From Candidatus Desulfovibrio gallistercoris (GTDB lineage Bacteria > Desulfobacterota > Desulfovibrionia > Desulfovibrionales > Desulfovibrionaceae), in contig DWYJ01000017.1 of assembly GCA_019118745.1 (NCBI GenBank), positions 46,613 through 110,612 of the forward strand: DNA of 64,000 nt, read 5' to 3'. Below, piece by piece: positions 15,656 to 24,267 of the stretch (positions within the stretch are counted from its first letter, which is position 1; the number at the start of each line of letters is the position of its first letter). The notes beneath the pieces were generated by a model that saw only the letters and a list, made by a program, of their open reading frames with translations, ran no database searches and was not told the origin of the DNA. Both the position numbers and the translations under genes were made by a program.

Positions 15656-17100
15656 TTCCACTCCCTCTCATGAATGTTCTTTTCTTCCACTTCGTAGCCC
15701 AAGAGCGGCGGAACGGCTTCGGGATCGACGCCGGACTTGTAGCCGTCAAAGAGCTGACCCACGGCGCGGGCGATCTGCTGGCGCAGGGCCAGGATCGGGA
15801 TGCCCACGGGGCAGGCGCGCTGGCACTCGCCGCAGCCGGTGCAGCGGCCGGCCAGGTGCATGGCATGGATCGTCTGGAAGAAGAGTTTGTCGCGGGTGCT
15901 GTCTTCCTGCGAGATCCAGTGCGGTTCGCGGCTCTCCGCGATGCAGTAGTCGCGGCAGACGCACATGGGACAGGCGTTGCGGCAGGCATAGCAGCGGATG
16001 CAGCGTTCCATCTGGCCGCGCCAGAAGGCGAGGCGCTCGTCCAGGCTCATGGAGTCGAGCAGGGCCAGTTCCGGCGGGGTGTAGGGGCCGGGCTTCACTT
16101 CGGTGGGCGTGCCGATGAGGGTGTCGGAGAGCACCGCGGTGGGCATGGTGCAGCCGTAGCACTTGCCCTGCGCGAAGTCGTTCATGCAGAAGCGGTGTTC
16201 CTTGCCGTCGGCGGTGATGGTCACGCCGGCTTCGTCATACTCCACCTTGTCGATGGTGGTGTAGCGGCCCAGTTCCTGATTGACGCGGGCCATATCCAGC
16301 GTGCCCTCGCAGGGCATGGCGAAGATGGTCACGTCCTCGCGGTTGATCAGGTTTTCCTGCAGCAGTTCCACCACGGATTTGGCGTCGCAGCCCTTCACCA
16401 CGATGCCCACCTTCTTGCCCTTGTACTGGGGTAGGTAGACGGCGGGGTTGTTGACGTTGAAGGGGCCCCACACCAGCTTGTCCACGTCTTCGGGCGTACG
16501 CATGAAGAGCGGCACGGTGCGGGCGGCGTCGTAGCCCTGCTGCCAGCCGATGACCACGTCCAGTTCGGGCAGCTTGGCCTTGATGGCGGCCTTGAGCTCG
16601 TCCAGCTTGTTTTTCTGGCCGGTGCCCAGGGGACGCAGCGAGGTCAGCGCCATGTCCACCACCTTGAGCAGCGGTTCCGGATCTTCCAGACGGGGAGCCG
16701 GGCCCAGGTCATGGATGCGCTTGGTGAAGGTCTGCACCACATGCTGCCAGCGCTGGCCTTCGGAAGCGGACACCCAGGTGTACTCGAAACGACGGTCGTC
16801 GATGCCGAGCACGGGCAGGAACTGCTTCAGCACTTCCAGGCGGCGGCGGGCGTAGAAGTTGCCCGCGGCATAGTGGCAGTCGCGCGGATGGCAGCCGGAG
16901 ACCAGCACGCCGTCAGCGCCGTTGAGCAGGGCTTTCACGATGAAGAGCGGATCGATGCGGCCCGAGCAGGGGACGCGGATGATACGCAGGTCGGTGGGCT
17001 GTCCCGCACGGGCCGTACCGGCGGTGTCGGCACCGCCGTAGGAACACCAGTTGCAGAGAAAACCCACAATTCGCAGTTCTTTGCCGTTCAGCACTGGCAT
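15652..17100 (-). CDS. flxCD: FlxCD fusion: MvhD-like [2Fe-2S] domain plus 4Fe-4S/F420-type domain
   Basis: 482 residues joining two subunits. Residues 1-140 match MvhD/FlxD (LCNWCSYGGADTAG, RVPCSGRIDP, VSGCHPRDCHYAAGN). From about 150 on it resembles FlxC: an FrhB-like region (GIVVKGCDAKSVVELLQEN) followed by two [4Fe-4S] motifs (CIRCYACRNACPMCVC and CTGCGECQRACPVGI). Flx subunits are usually listed as four proteins, so this is a translational fusion of C and D. It overlaps hdrA by 13 bases and flxB by four. Confidence 0.88.
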   Translation of the reverse strand: MPVLNGKELRIVGFLCNWCSYGGADTAGTARAGQPTDLRIIRVPCSGRIDPLFIVKALLNGADGVLVSGCHPRDCHYAAGNFYARRRLEVLKQFLPVLGIDDRRFEYTWVSASEGQRWQHVVQTFTKRIHDLGPAPRLEDPEPLLKVVDMALTSLRPLGTGQKNKLDELKAAIKAKLPELDVVIGWQQGYDAARTVPLFMRTPEDVDKLVWGPFNVNNPAVYLPQYKGKKVGIVVKGCDAKSVVELLQENLINREDVTIFAMPCEGTLDMARVNQELGRYTTIDKVEYDEAGVTITADGKEHRFCMNDFAQGKCYGCTMPTAVLSDTLIGTPTEVKPGPYTPPELALLDSMSLDERLAFWRGQMERCIRCYACRNACPMCVCRDYCIAESREPHWISQEDSTRDKLFFQTIHAMHLAGRCTGCGECQRACPVGIPILALRQQIARAVGQLFDGYKSGVDPEAVPPLLGYEVEEKNIHEREWK

Positions 17101-19049
17101 AGCGTGTTAACCTCCGCAAGAATCTGGTTGTCGGTGGCGTGAGAGAGCTGGATGGCGCCCTGCGGACAGGTGGAGGTGCAGAGACCGCAGCCCTGGCAGA
17201 CGGTTTCGATGACCTGAGCGTACATCTTGCCGCGGAACTCCACTTCCTTGATGGCGCCGAAGGGGCAGCAGCGGATGCACTTGCCGCAGTCCACGCAGCG
17301 CTTCATGTCCACGCTGGCGATCTGCGGGTCGTTCTCCAGCTTGTCCTTGGAGAAGAGGCCCAGCACCTTGGCGGCGGCGGCGGAACCCTGGGCCACGGAG
17401 GCCGGGATGTCCTTGACGCCCTGGCAGACGCCCGCCAGATACACGCCGGCGGTATTGGTCTCCACAGGCTTCAGCTTGACGTGGCTTTCCAGGAAGAAGC
17501 CGTAGCTGTCGTAGGAGATACGCAGCTTTTCGGCCAGCTTGGGCGAGCCCTTGGCGGCTTCCACGCCCACGGCCAGCACCACGAGGTCGGCCTTGATCTC
17601 CACGCCTTCGCCGAGCAGCGTATCCACGCCGCGGACGATGAGGTGGCCTTCGCCGTCAGGGTAGATCTTGGACACGCGGCCGCGGATGTATTCCGTACCG
17701 TATTCTTCCATGGCGCGGCGGGTGAACTCGTCGTAGATCTTCCCGTTGGCGCGGATATCCATGTAGAAGACGAAGGATTTGGAATCCGGGATGTGGTCCT
17801 TGGTCAGGATGGCCTGCTTGGCGGTGTACATGCAGCAGAAGCCGGAGCAGTACGGACGGCCGATGGAGCGGTCACGCGAGCCCACGCACTGGATGAACAC
17901 GATGTTCTTGGGTTCCTTGCCGTCGGAAGGACGCTTGATGTGCCCTTCGGTGGGGCCGGAAGCCGAGAGCAGGCGCTCGTACTGCAGGGAGGTCACCACG
18001 TCGGGGTAGCGTCCGCCGCCGTATTCTTCATAGACCGTCCAGTCCATGAGGTCGTAACCGGTGGCGGCCACGATGCAGCCCACTTCCTCGGTGATGATCT
18101 CATCCTGCTGTTCGTAGTTGATGGCGCCGGTGGGGCAGACCTTGGCGCACACGCCGCATTTGCCCTTGGTGAGCTGGCGGCAGTGTTCGGGATTGATGAC
18201 GGCCTTCTTCGGGATGGCCTGCGGGAAGGCGATGTTGATGGCCGTGGTGGGGCCCACCAGTTCGTTGAAGGTGTCCGGCGTTTTCTTGGCCGGGCACTTT
18301 TCCGTGCAGGCGCCGCAGCCGGTGCACTTGTCCCAGTCCACATAGGTGGCGCGCTTGCGGATCTTGATGCTGAAGTTACCCACGTAGCCGGAGATGTCTT
18401 CCACCTCGGACTTGGCGTACAGCGTGATGTTGGGATGCTGGGCCACGTCCACCATCTTGGGGCCGAGGATACAGGCCGAGCAGTCGACGGTGGGGAAGGT
18501 CTTGTCGAGCTTGGCCATCTTGCCGCCGATGGTGGCTTCGCGTTCCACGAGCACCACCTGGATGCCGCCTTCGGCGCAGTCAAGGGCGGCCTGGATGCCG
18601 GCCACGCCCGCGCCGATGATCAGCACGCGCTTGTTGACGTCGAAGGATTTGGCCTTCAGGGGCTTGTCGTTGCGCAGCTTGGCCACGGCGATCTGGACGA
18701 GTTCGGTCGCCTTGTTGGTGTTGGCTTCCTTGTCCTTGCCGATCCAGGAGACATGCTCGCGGATGTTGGCCATTTCGAACATGTAGCGGTTCAGGCCGGC
18801 GCGTTCCACCGTGCGGCGGAAGGTCGGCTCATGGATGCGGGGGCTGCAGGAGGCGACCACCACGCCGTCGAGCTTGTGCTCGTGGATGGCGGCCTCGATG
18901 GCCGCCTGTCCCGGCTCGGCGCAGGTGTACATGATGTCCTGGGCCAGCACCACATCGGGGAACATCCGCGCATTCTCGGCCACCTTGGCGCAGTCCACGG
19001 TGCCGGCGATATTGCTGCCGCAATGGCAGATGAAGACGCCTATTCTCAT
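17088..19049 (-). CDS. hdrA: Heterodisulfide reductase-like subunit A (bifurcating flavoprotein)
   Basis: 653 residues. N-terminal Cys motif (VFICHCGSNIAGTVD), FAD-binding VLIIGAGVAGIQAALD at about 143-158, several [4Fe-4S] motifs (CTGCGACTEKCPAKK, CGVCAKVCPTGAI), the CVGSRD and YCSGFCCMYTAKQA blocks near the FAD, and two C-terminal ferredoxin clusters (CVDCGKCIRCCPFGA, CQGCGLCTSTCPQGA). HdrA carries the FAD that bifurcates electrons between a high- and a low-potential acceptor. Start and stop overlap the neighbours (ATGA with hdrB), consistent with coupled translation. Confidence 0.93.
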   Translation of the reverse strand: MRIGVFICHCGSNIAGTVDCAKVAENARMFPDVVLAQDIMYTCAEPGQAAIEAAIHEHKLDGVVVASCSPRIHEPTFRRTVERAGLNRYMFEMANIREHVSWIGKDKEANTNKATELVQIAVAKLRNDKPLKAKSFDVNKRVLIIGAGVAGIQAALDCAEGGIQVVLVEREATIGGKMAKLDKTFPTVDCSACILGPKMVDVAQHPNITLYAKSEVEDISGYVGNFSIKIRKRATYVDWDKCTGCGACTEKCPAKKTPDTFNELVGPTTAINIAFPQAIPKKAVINPEHCRQLTKGKCGVCAKVCPTGAINYEQQDEIITEEVGCIVAATGYDLMDWTVYEEYGGGRYPDVVTSLQYERLLSASGPTEGHIKRPSDGKEPKNIVFIQCVGSRDRSIGRPYCSGFCCMYTAKQAILTKDHIPDSKSFVFYMDIRANGKIYDEFTRRAMEEYGTEYIRGRVSKIYPDGEGHLIVRGVDTLLGEGVEIKADLVVLAVGVEAAKGSPKLAEKLRISYDSYGFFLESHVKLKPVETNTAGVYLAGVCQGVKDIPASVAQGSAAAAKVLGLFSKDKLENDPQIASVDMKRCVDCGKCIRCCPFGAIKEVEFRGKMYAQVIETVCQGCGLCTSTCPQGAIQLSHATDNQILAEVNTLCQC

Positions 19050-19954
19050 GCCTTGTCTCCTTCGGGAGCCTTGCTGTAGGCAGCAGGCTGATCCAGCTTG
19101 CGCAGCAGATTGTCGGCGCTGACGCAGAGTTTATCCAGCCCGAGCGCGCTGGGCGCGAGGCCGAAGGCGATGCCCATGAGCTGGGTGTAGTAGAGCACCG
19201 GCATGCTGAAGGCGACGCCCGCTTCCTTGGCCGCCTGCTGCTGGCGCAGGTCGAGGTTCATCTGGCAGAGCGGACAGGCCACGACCACGGCATCCACGCC
19301 CAGCATGGTGGCCAGGTTGAGGATGCGGCCGGTCAGGCGGGCCGTCATGGCGCGTTCGGGGATGCCGTAGGAGGCGCCGCAGCATTCGGTCTTGAGGGGG
19401 AAGTCCACCATTTCCGCGCCGCAGGCGGTGAGCAGGCTCTCCATGAGGGTGGGGTTCTCGGGATCGCCGAACTCCATGACCTCGTGCGGACGGCTCATGA
19501 GGCAGCCGTAGTAGGCGGCCAGCTTGAGGCCGGCCAGCGGCTTGCGCACGCGCGCGGCGATGGCGTCGGTGTCGTAGGCGCGGGCGATGCCCTGCATGAC
19601 CGAAAGGGCTTCGGGCAGGTTCTCGGACAGAGGTTCATCGAGCAGCTCGTTCACGCCCGCGCGGAATTCGGGGTTCTCCAGACGCTTGGCCGCGTGGCGC
19701 AGGTTGGAGAGGCAGCTCGGACAGGGCGTCAGCACCATGTCGGCTTTCTGCCGGGCGGCGAGGTCGAGGTTGCGCGCGCTCAGAGCGCCGGAAAGCTGGG
19801 TGTCCACGGCATGGGCGGGCGTGGAGCCGCAGCAGCTCCAGCCGGGGATCTCTTCCATCTGCATGCCCAGCGCGGCGCAGACGGCCTGCGTGGACTTTTC
19901 GTAGTCGGCGGACGATCCCGTCGCCGAGCAGCCGGGATAGTAGGCTATTTTCAT
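19046..19954 (-). CDS. hdrB: Heterodisulfide reductase-like subunit B
   Basis: 302 residues with the two cysteine-rich CCG domains that hold the noncubane [4Fe-4S] clusters and reduce disulfides: PGCSATGSS, GWSCCGSTP and TPCPSCLSNLR, then YYGCLMSRP, KTECCGASYG and CPLCQMNLD. In sulfate reducers the physiological disulfide is thought to be DsrC-linked. ATGA overlap with hdrA after it and hdrC before it. Cytoplasmic. Confidence 0.93.
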   Translation of the reverse strand: MKIAYYPGCSATGSSADYEKSTQAVCAALGMQMEEIPGWSCCGSTPAHAVDTQLSGALSARNLDLAARQKADMVLTPCPSCLSNLRHAAKRLENPEFRAGVNELLDEPLSENLPEALSVMQGIARAYDTDAIAARVRKPLAGLKLAAYYGCLMSRPHEVMEFGDPENPTLMESLLTACGAEMVDFPLKTECCGASYGIPERAMTARLTGRILNLATMLGVDAVVVACPLCQMNLDLRQQQAAKEAGVAFSMPVLYYTQLMGIAFGLAPSALGLDKLCVSADNLLRKLDQPAAYSKAPEGDKA

Positions 19955-20535
19955 GCGCGCACCCCCTGACGATTGGCGCGTTCCTGATAGCGCTTGAAGA
20001 TGCGGCCCACGGCTTCGGCTCCCTCTTCAGGCGTCTTGTGGGGCTTGAAGCCGAGCTTGCCCTTGGCCAGAGCGGCGGGGGCAAGGTCCACGTCGGTGAA
20101 CACACGCATGGAGCGCAGCATGTAGAGCACCATGGTGCCGATCTCGTAGGTACGGCCGTACTTGCGCACCGTGGCGAGGAAGGAAGTCCAGAATTTGTCC
20201 ACCTTGGGCACGGTCACAATGCCTTCCTTGCGGGCCATGTGCCGCAGGGTCTCCATCACGCCGGCAACGTCGATGTTGTTGGGGCAACGCTGACTACAGG
20301 TGGAACAGGAAAGGCACATCCAGATGGAACGGGAATTCAGCACCTTGTTTTTCAGGCCCAGCTGCACGCCGCGCATGACCTGATTGACCTGCAGGTCGTA
20401 GACGAAGCCTGCGGGGCAACCGGCAGTGCAGTTGCCGCACTGGTAACAGGTGGAAATCCTCTGACCGCTCTGGGCGTCCACTGCCGCCGTGAAGTCGGTA
20501 TCGCGCATCCGGCTTAGTTCAATGGCGTCGTTCAT
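19951..20535 (-). CDS. hdrC: Heterodisulfide reductase-like subunit C
   Basis: 194 residues with two [4Fe-4S] motifs (CYQCGNCTAGCPAG near residue 30 and CLSCSTCSQRCPNN near 74) followed by a helical C-terminus. It wires HdrA to HdrB. It is the first gene of the seven-function operon, so the promoter should lie in the 141-base gap to aroQ, where a short palindrome is seen at 20582. Confidence 0.92.
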   Translation of the reverse strand: MNDAIELSRMRDTDFTAAVDAQSGQRISTCYQCGNCTAGCPAGFVYDLQVNQVMRGVQLGLKNKVLNSRSIWMCLSCSTCSQRCPNNIDVAGVMETLRHMARKEGIVTVPKVDKFWTSFLATVRKYGRTYEIGTMVLYMLRSMRVFTDVDLAPAALAKGKLGFKPHKTPEEGAEAVGRIFKRYQERANRQGVRA

Positions 20536-20581
20536 GGGATCTCACAGGGTTAAAGTCTGAAGGACCGGGGCGTAGCCAAAT

Positions 20582-20595
20582 TTAGGTTGTCCTAA
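20582..20595. promoter_or_regulatory. Inverted repeat TTAGG-N4-CCTAA upstream of hdrC
   Basis: A perfect 5-bp inverted repeat with a four-base spacer lies 47 bases before the hdrC start. Its position fits an operator or promoter element of the hdr-flx operon. The regulator is not evident; it does not fit the Rex consensus. Confidence 0.35.
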
Positions 20596-20676
20596 CGCAA
20601 GGACAGGAAAAAATCCAGCCTTCTGCCCGCCTCTGCCGTTTTTTTCACGAGGAAATATGTCCGCTTCGCGCGGCCG

Positions 20677-21129
20677 CTACCGGCCGGCGGCCAGCGCATG
20701 CACCGCCCGCAGGCCGAGCAGGTAGCTGTGCGGCCCGAAGCCGGCGATGCTGCCCGCGCTCACCCGCGCCAGCACCGATTCGTGCCGGAAGCTCTCGCGC
20801 GCGTGCACATTGGACATGTGCACCTCCACCACCGGGATGGACAGCATGCCCAGCGCGTCCATGATGGCGTAGCTGTAATGCGTCCAGGCCCCGGCGTTGA
20901 TGACGATGCCGCGTGTGCCGTCATCGAGGGCCTGATGGATGCGTTCCACCATCCGGCCTTCATGGTTGGTCTGGAAGATGTCCAGCCGCACGTCGAGCTC
21001 CTCGGCCAGCGAGCGCAGCGCGGCGTCGATCTCGGCAAGGGTGCTGGTGCCGTACTGGGCGGGATCGCGGCGGCCGAACATGTTGAGGTTGACGCCGTGC
21101 AGGATCAGGTAGTCGTGCATGTCGCTCAC
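20677..21129 (-). CDS. aroQ: 3-dehydroquinate dehydratase, type II
   Basis: Third step of the shikimate pathway. The 150-residue protein has the type II pattern: ILHGVNLNMFGRRDPAQYG with the active-site Tyr, QTNHEGRMVERIH, VINAGAWTHYSYA and PVVEVHMSNVHARE with the catalytic His and its neighbours. The ATG overlaps the aroE stop (ATGA), so both are read from one message. Confidence 0.95.
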   Translation of the reverse strand: MSDMHDYLILHGVNLNMFGRRDPAQYGTSTLAEIDAALRSLAEELDVRLDIFQTNHEGRMVERIHQALDDGTRGIVINAGAWTHYSYAIMDALGMLSIPVVEVHMSNVHARESFRHESVLARVSAGSIAGFGPHSYLLGLRAVHALAAGR

Positions 21130-21980
21130 CTCCGTTCTTCGCCGCCATGCAGGGCCGCTTCCAGCGCCTGCCGGGCCGTCGCGGGCAGATGCTCGCCCGT
21201 CCAGAGGAAAAACTGCGCATCGGCCTGGGCGTGGAACATCTCCAGCCCGCCCAGCGTCTGCCAGCCCGCCGCCTCGGCCTCGGCCAGGAAGCGCGTCCGC
21301 AGGGGGTTGTAGACGATATCGTACGCCAGCCCCGTACGGCCTTGCGCGCGGGCCGGCGCGAAGTCGTAGGGCGTCTCGTCTTCGGCCTTGCCGCGCATGC
21401 CGAGAGGCGTGGCGTTGATGATCAGGCCGGCGGGCACGTCATGCCGGTCCTGCCAGGCGACGGCCTGCATGCCGAAGGCTTCCGCAAGGGGGAGATGCGT
21501 CCGGTCGGAGGGGGTGCAGATGCTGCAGGCGCTGAAGCCGTGGGCCCGCAGACCCGCGGCGGCCGCTCGGGCCGCGCCGCCCGCGCCGAGCAGCAGCACG
21601 GGCATGTCTCTGGGCAGGTCGCGCGCCAGCAGGGGCGCCATGAAGCCCGTCACGTCGGTATTCTCGCCGCACAGGCGGTCATCCCGCCAGTAGAGGGTGT
21701 TGACCGCGCCCACAGCGCGGGCCGGCTCGCTGATCTCGTCCAGGTGCGGCATGATGGCGACCTTGTGCGGGATGGTGACCGAACAGCCGCGCATGCGCAG
21801 CAGGCGGAAGCTGTCCACAAAGGCCGCCAGCCGTTCCGGGGCGATCTCCCAGCGCATGTAGACGGCGGCACGCCCCAGCGTCTGAAAGGCCGTATTATGG
21901 ATGAGCGGGCTGAGGCTCTGGCCCAGGGGCCAGCCGATGACGCCGTAAAGCTCGACGGGAAGAAAGGGGGCTTGCTGCAT
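21126..21980 (-). CDS. aroE: Shikimate dehydrogenase
   Basis: Reduces 3-dehydroshikimate with NADPH. 284 residues from MQQAPFL, with GGAG seven bases before the ATG; the longer open frame upstream has no such signal. Motifs are YGVIGWPLGQSLSPLIHN, GCSVTIPHKVA with the catalytic Lys, ENTDVTGF, the nucleotide-binding GAGGAARAAAAGL and INATPLGM. It is the first gene of a short aroE-aroQ unit. Confidence 0.95.
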   Translation of the reverse strand: MQQAPFLPVELYGVIGWPLGQSLSPLIHNTAFQTLGRAAVYMRWEIAPERLAAFVDSFRLLRMRGCSVTIPHKVAIMPHLDEISEPARAVGAVNTLYWRDDRLCGENTDVTGFMAPLLARDLPRDMPVLLLGAGGAARAAAAGLRAHGFSACSICTPSDRTHLPLAEAFGMQAVAWQDRHDVPAGLIINATPLGMRGKAEDETPYDFAPARAQGRTGLAYDIVYNPLRTRFLAEAEAAGWQTLGGLEMFHAQADAQFFLWTGEHLPATARQALEAALHGGEERR

Positions 21981-22118
21981 GACTACACTCCGCGGACAGA
22001 AGCGTAGTATATCCCATTCCGCAGCAGGGCGCAATGGGCTGCCCCATGGAGCGGCGGACGGCGCGGAGCATCACGAGGCGGGCGCTTGCGCAAAAAGGGA
22101 ATTTTTTGCCGCAGACCC

Positions 22119-22152
22119 AAAAAAAGCGCCTTTCCCCAGGGGGAAAGGCGCT
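22119..22152 (-). terminator. Terminator of flgE
   Basis: AGCGCCTTTCCCC pairs with GGGGAAAGGCGCT around a short loop, and on the minus strand seven T follow. It ends 22 bases beyond the flgE stop. Confidence 0.88.
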
Positions 22153-22173
22153 GGCAGGGACGTTCGGGACAGG

Positions 22174-23727
22174 TTACGAGCGCTTGATCTCCATAGCCTT
22201 CTGCAGCATGGTGTCCGCCGTGGTGACGACCTTGCTGTTGGACTGGAAGCCGCGCTGGGTGATGATCATATTGACCATCTCCGTGGAGAGGTCCACGTTG
22301 GAACCTTCGATGTTGTAGGCATTGATGGTGCCGTAGTTCTCGGTGCCGGCGCGCCCCATCTCCATCTGGCCGCAGTCTTGCGTCGCGCTGAAGAGGTTGT
22401 TGCCCTCGCGGTAGAGGTTGTCCTCGGCGGTGAAGCGGCAGACGGGGATCTCCCACATCTTGATGTTCTGGCCGTTGGAGTAGTAGCCGACGATGTCGCC
22501 CTCGGTGGTGATGTCGTAGGCGGTCAGTCGGCCGGAGGTGTAGCCGTCCTGAGAAGCGCGGGACTGGTAGGAATTGCCCGCAAAGGCCGTGGTGGCGCGA
22601 TTGCTGACCACGGCATCCGCGCCCATGCCGGGCAGCAGGGCGTCGTCGGTGCCCACCGCGGCGGCAGTGGCCGGCGCGTTTTCCCAGCCGCCGGCGGTGA
22701 TGCCGAAGTTGACGCCCACGGACTGGCCGTTGAGCGTGAACTGGGGCACGCCGCCGGAAAGGCTTGCCGGCGTCCAGGTGGTGAGATCCTTGTTGCCTTC
22801 TTCCGTGGGCGTGAAGGCGGACATGCTCTTGAGCGTGCCGTCACTGTTGAAGTGCAGGGTGCCGCTCATGAGCAGGCCGGCCCCTTCGGGCAGGGACTGC
22901 GGATTGGTGGGATCTTCGCGGTTGGCCTCATCGATGGCGTCCTGCATCTGTTCCACCACGGTGGAGCTGGCCAGCACGAATTCCACGATGGTCTCGTTGG
23001 GGTCGGAAGGCGCGCGGTCGAAATACGCCGTCACTTCCACCGGATTGCCCTCGGCGTCATACAGCGTGATGGGCATCTGGTAGCTGGCCCCGGTATTGCT
23101 GATGGGCGGGTTGGTCGTGGCGTTGTAGGACTGCTGGAGCGCAAAATAGGGGTCGGTCTCGCTGACGCAGTTGTCCGTATCGAAACCAAGGTTGAACTGC
23201 CATTCGATCTGGCTGGTGGGCTTGGCCGTCAGCACTTCGAAGGCGCTCATCTGGATGGGCTCCACCGTATTGGAGAGGTTGCCCTGACTGTCGTAGCGGT
23301 AGCCGCTGACGGAATAGCCCTGCGGGTTGCGCAGATAGCCCTCGTTATCGGTGATGAAGTCCCCGGCGCGCGTATAGTAGGCATTGCCGGTGGCGTCATC
23401 CACCACCTGGAAGTACCCCTTGCCGTTGAGGGCAAGGTCCGTCACCGTATTGGAGGATTCAAAGCCGCCCTGGGTGAAGATGGTGCGGATGGTGTCCACC
23501 TGCACGCCGTGACCGGTCTGCCCCAGCGCCACCTTGGAGTCTTCCTGATTGTCCCACCAGCCCCCCATTCCGGCCTGGGTGGTGTACATGATGTCGGAAA
23601 ACAGGATGCTTTGCTGCTTATAGCCAATGGTGCTGGAATTGGCGATATTGTTGCTGACCACCTGCATGCCCGTACTCAGGGCCTTCATGCCGGTAGCGCC
23701 TATATAAAGAGCAGAATTCACAGGCAA
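22174..23727 (-). CDS. flgE: Flagellar hook protein
   Basis: 517 residues, with the flagellar rod/hook N-terminal signature (LSTGMQVVSNNIANSSTIGYK) and the matching C-terminal helix (NYGTINAYNIEGSNVDLSTE...MVNMIITQRGFQSNSK). The central region is longer than in enteric FlgE, as is common in this group. Hook subunits are exported by the flagellar type III system and have no cleavable signal. The gene stands alone here, far from flgFGAH at 56725, with its own terminator. Confidence 0.93.
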   Translation of the reverse strand: MPVNSALYIGATGMKALSTGMQVVSNNIANSSTIGYKQQSILFSDIMYTTQAGMGGWWDNQEDSKVALGQTGHGVQVDTIRTIFTQGGFESSNTVTDLALNGKGYFQVVDDATGNAYYTRAGDFITDNEGYLRNPQGYSVSGYRYDSQGNLSNTVEPIQMSAFEVLTAKPTSQIEWQFNLGFDTDNCVSETDPYFALQQSYNATTNPPISNTGASYQMPITLYDAEGNPVEVTAYFDRAPSDPNETIVEFVLASSTVVEQMQDAIDEANREDPTNPQSLPEGAGLLMSGTLHFNSDGTLKSMSAFTPTEEGNKDLTTWTPASLSGGVPQFTLNGQSVGVNFGITAGGWENAPATAAAVGTDDALLPGMGADAVVSNRATTAFAGNSYQSRASQDGYTSGRLTAYDITTEGDIVGYYSNGQNIKMWEIPVCRFTAEDNLYREGNNLFSATQDCGQMEMGRAGTENYGTINAYNIEGSNVDLSTEMVNMIITQRGFQSNSKVVTTADTMLQKAMEIKRS

Positions 23728-23842
23728 CTCCTTCCTTTTGCCGTTCTCGTGCCGGCGGCATCAGCAGGCCGGCCGCAACGGGAGAACGCCGGGAGGAAAA
23801 TTTTTCCTCCCGGTACGTTGTAATATGCAAGATGCGTGCCCT

Positions 23843-24259
23843 TTACTGGGCCTGTTCCGGTCCGCTGACCGGCATGCCCTCCTGCTGCCACTGCTTGAAG
23901 CCTTTCGCAAGATGGTACAGCGGGCCGAGGCCGGCCTCCTCGAAATATTCCAGCGCCTGCGACGAGCGGTTGCCGGAGCGGCAATACAGCAGGATGGGCG
24001 TGTTCTTGGGCAGCTCGGCCAGATGGAATTCAAAGCGCGGGCTGAAAAAGTCCAGATTGCGCGCGTTGGGGATGTGTCCCGCGCGGTATTCGTCAGGCGT
24101 GCGGATATCGAGGATGATCAGGCCGTCGGGGGGGGAGGCGATGAGCTCCCTGGCCTCGGCGCTGGTGATATCCTTTTGGGCAAGAGCTTCCAGAGGCATA
24201 AGGCAGACCAGCGTGAGCAACAGGGTGAGGAAAAGGGGCGCTTGCGGGAAAACGCGCAT
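23843..24259 (-). CDS. Exported rhodanese-domain protein
   Basis: 138 residues with an N-terminal signal peptide (hydrophobic core LFLTLLLTLVCLMPLEALA, likely cut after ALA) and one rhodanese fold. The active-site loop is CRSGNRS with the sulfur-accepting Cys; DIRTPDEYRAGHIPNARNLDF is the conserved substrate-side block. It probably binds or moves sulfane sulfur in the periplasm. It starts eight bases after the aminotransferase gene on the same strand. Confidence 0.88.
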   Translation of the reverse strand: MRVFPQAPLFLTLLLTLVCLMPLEALAQKDITSAEARELIASPPDGLIILDIRTPDEYRAGHIPNARNLDFFSPRFEFHLAELPKNTPILLYCRSGNRSSQALEYFEEAGLGPLYHLAKGFKQWQQEGMPVSGPEQAQ

Positions 24260-24267
24260 ACGTCCTC

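Noticed and set aside
17139..19079. 646-codon open frame on the plus strand opposite hdrA
   Set aside because: Mirror frame of hdrA; no ribosome site and no recognisable domain.
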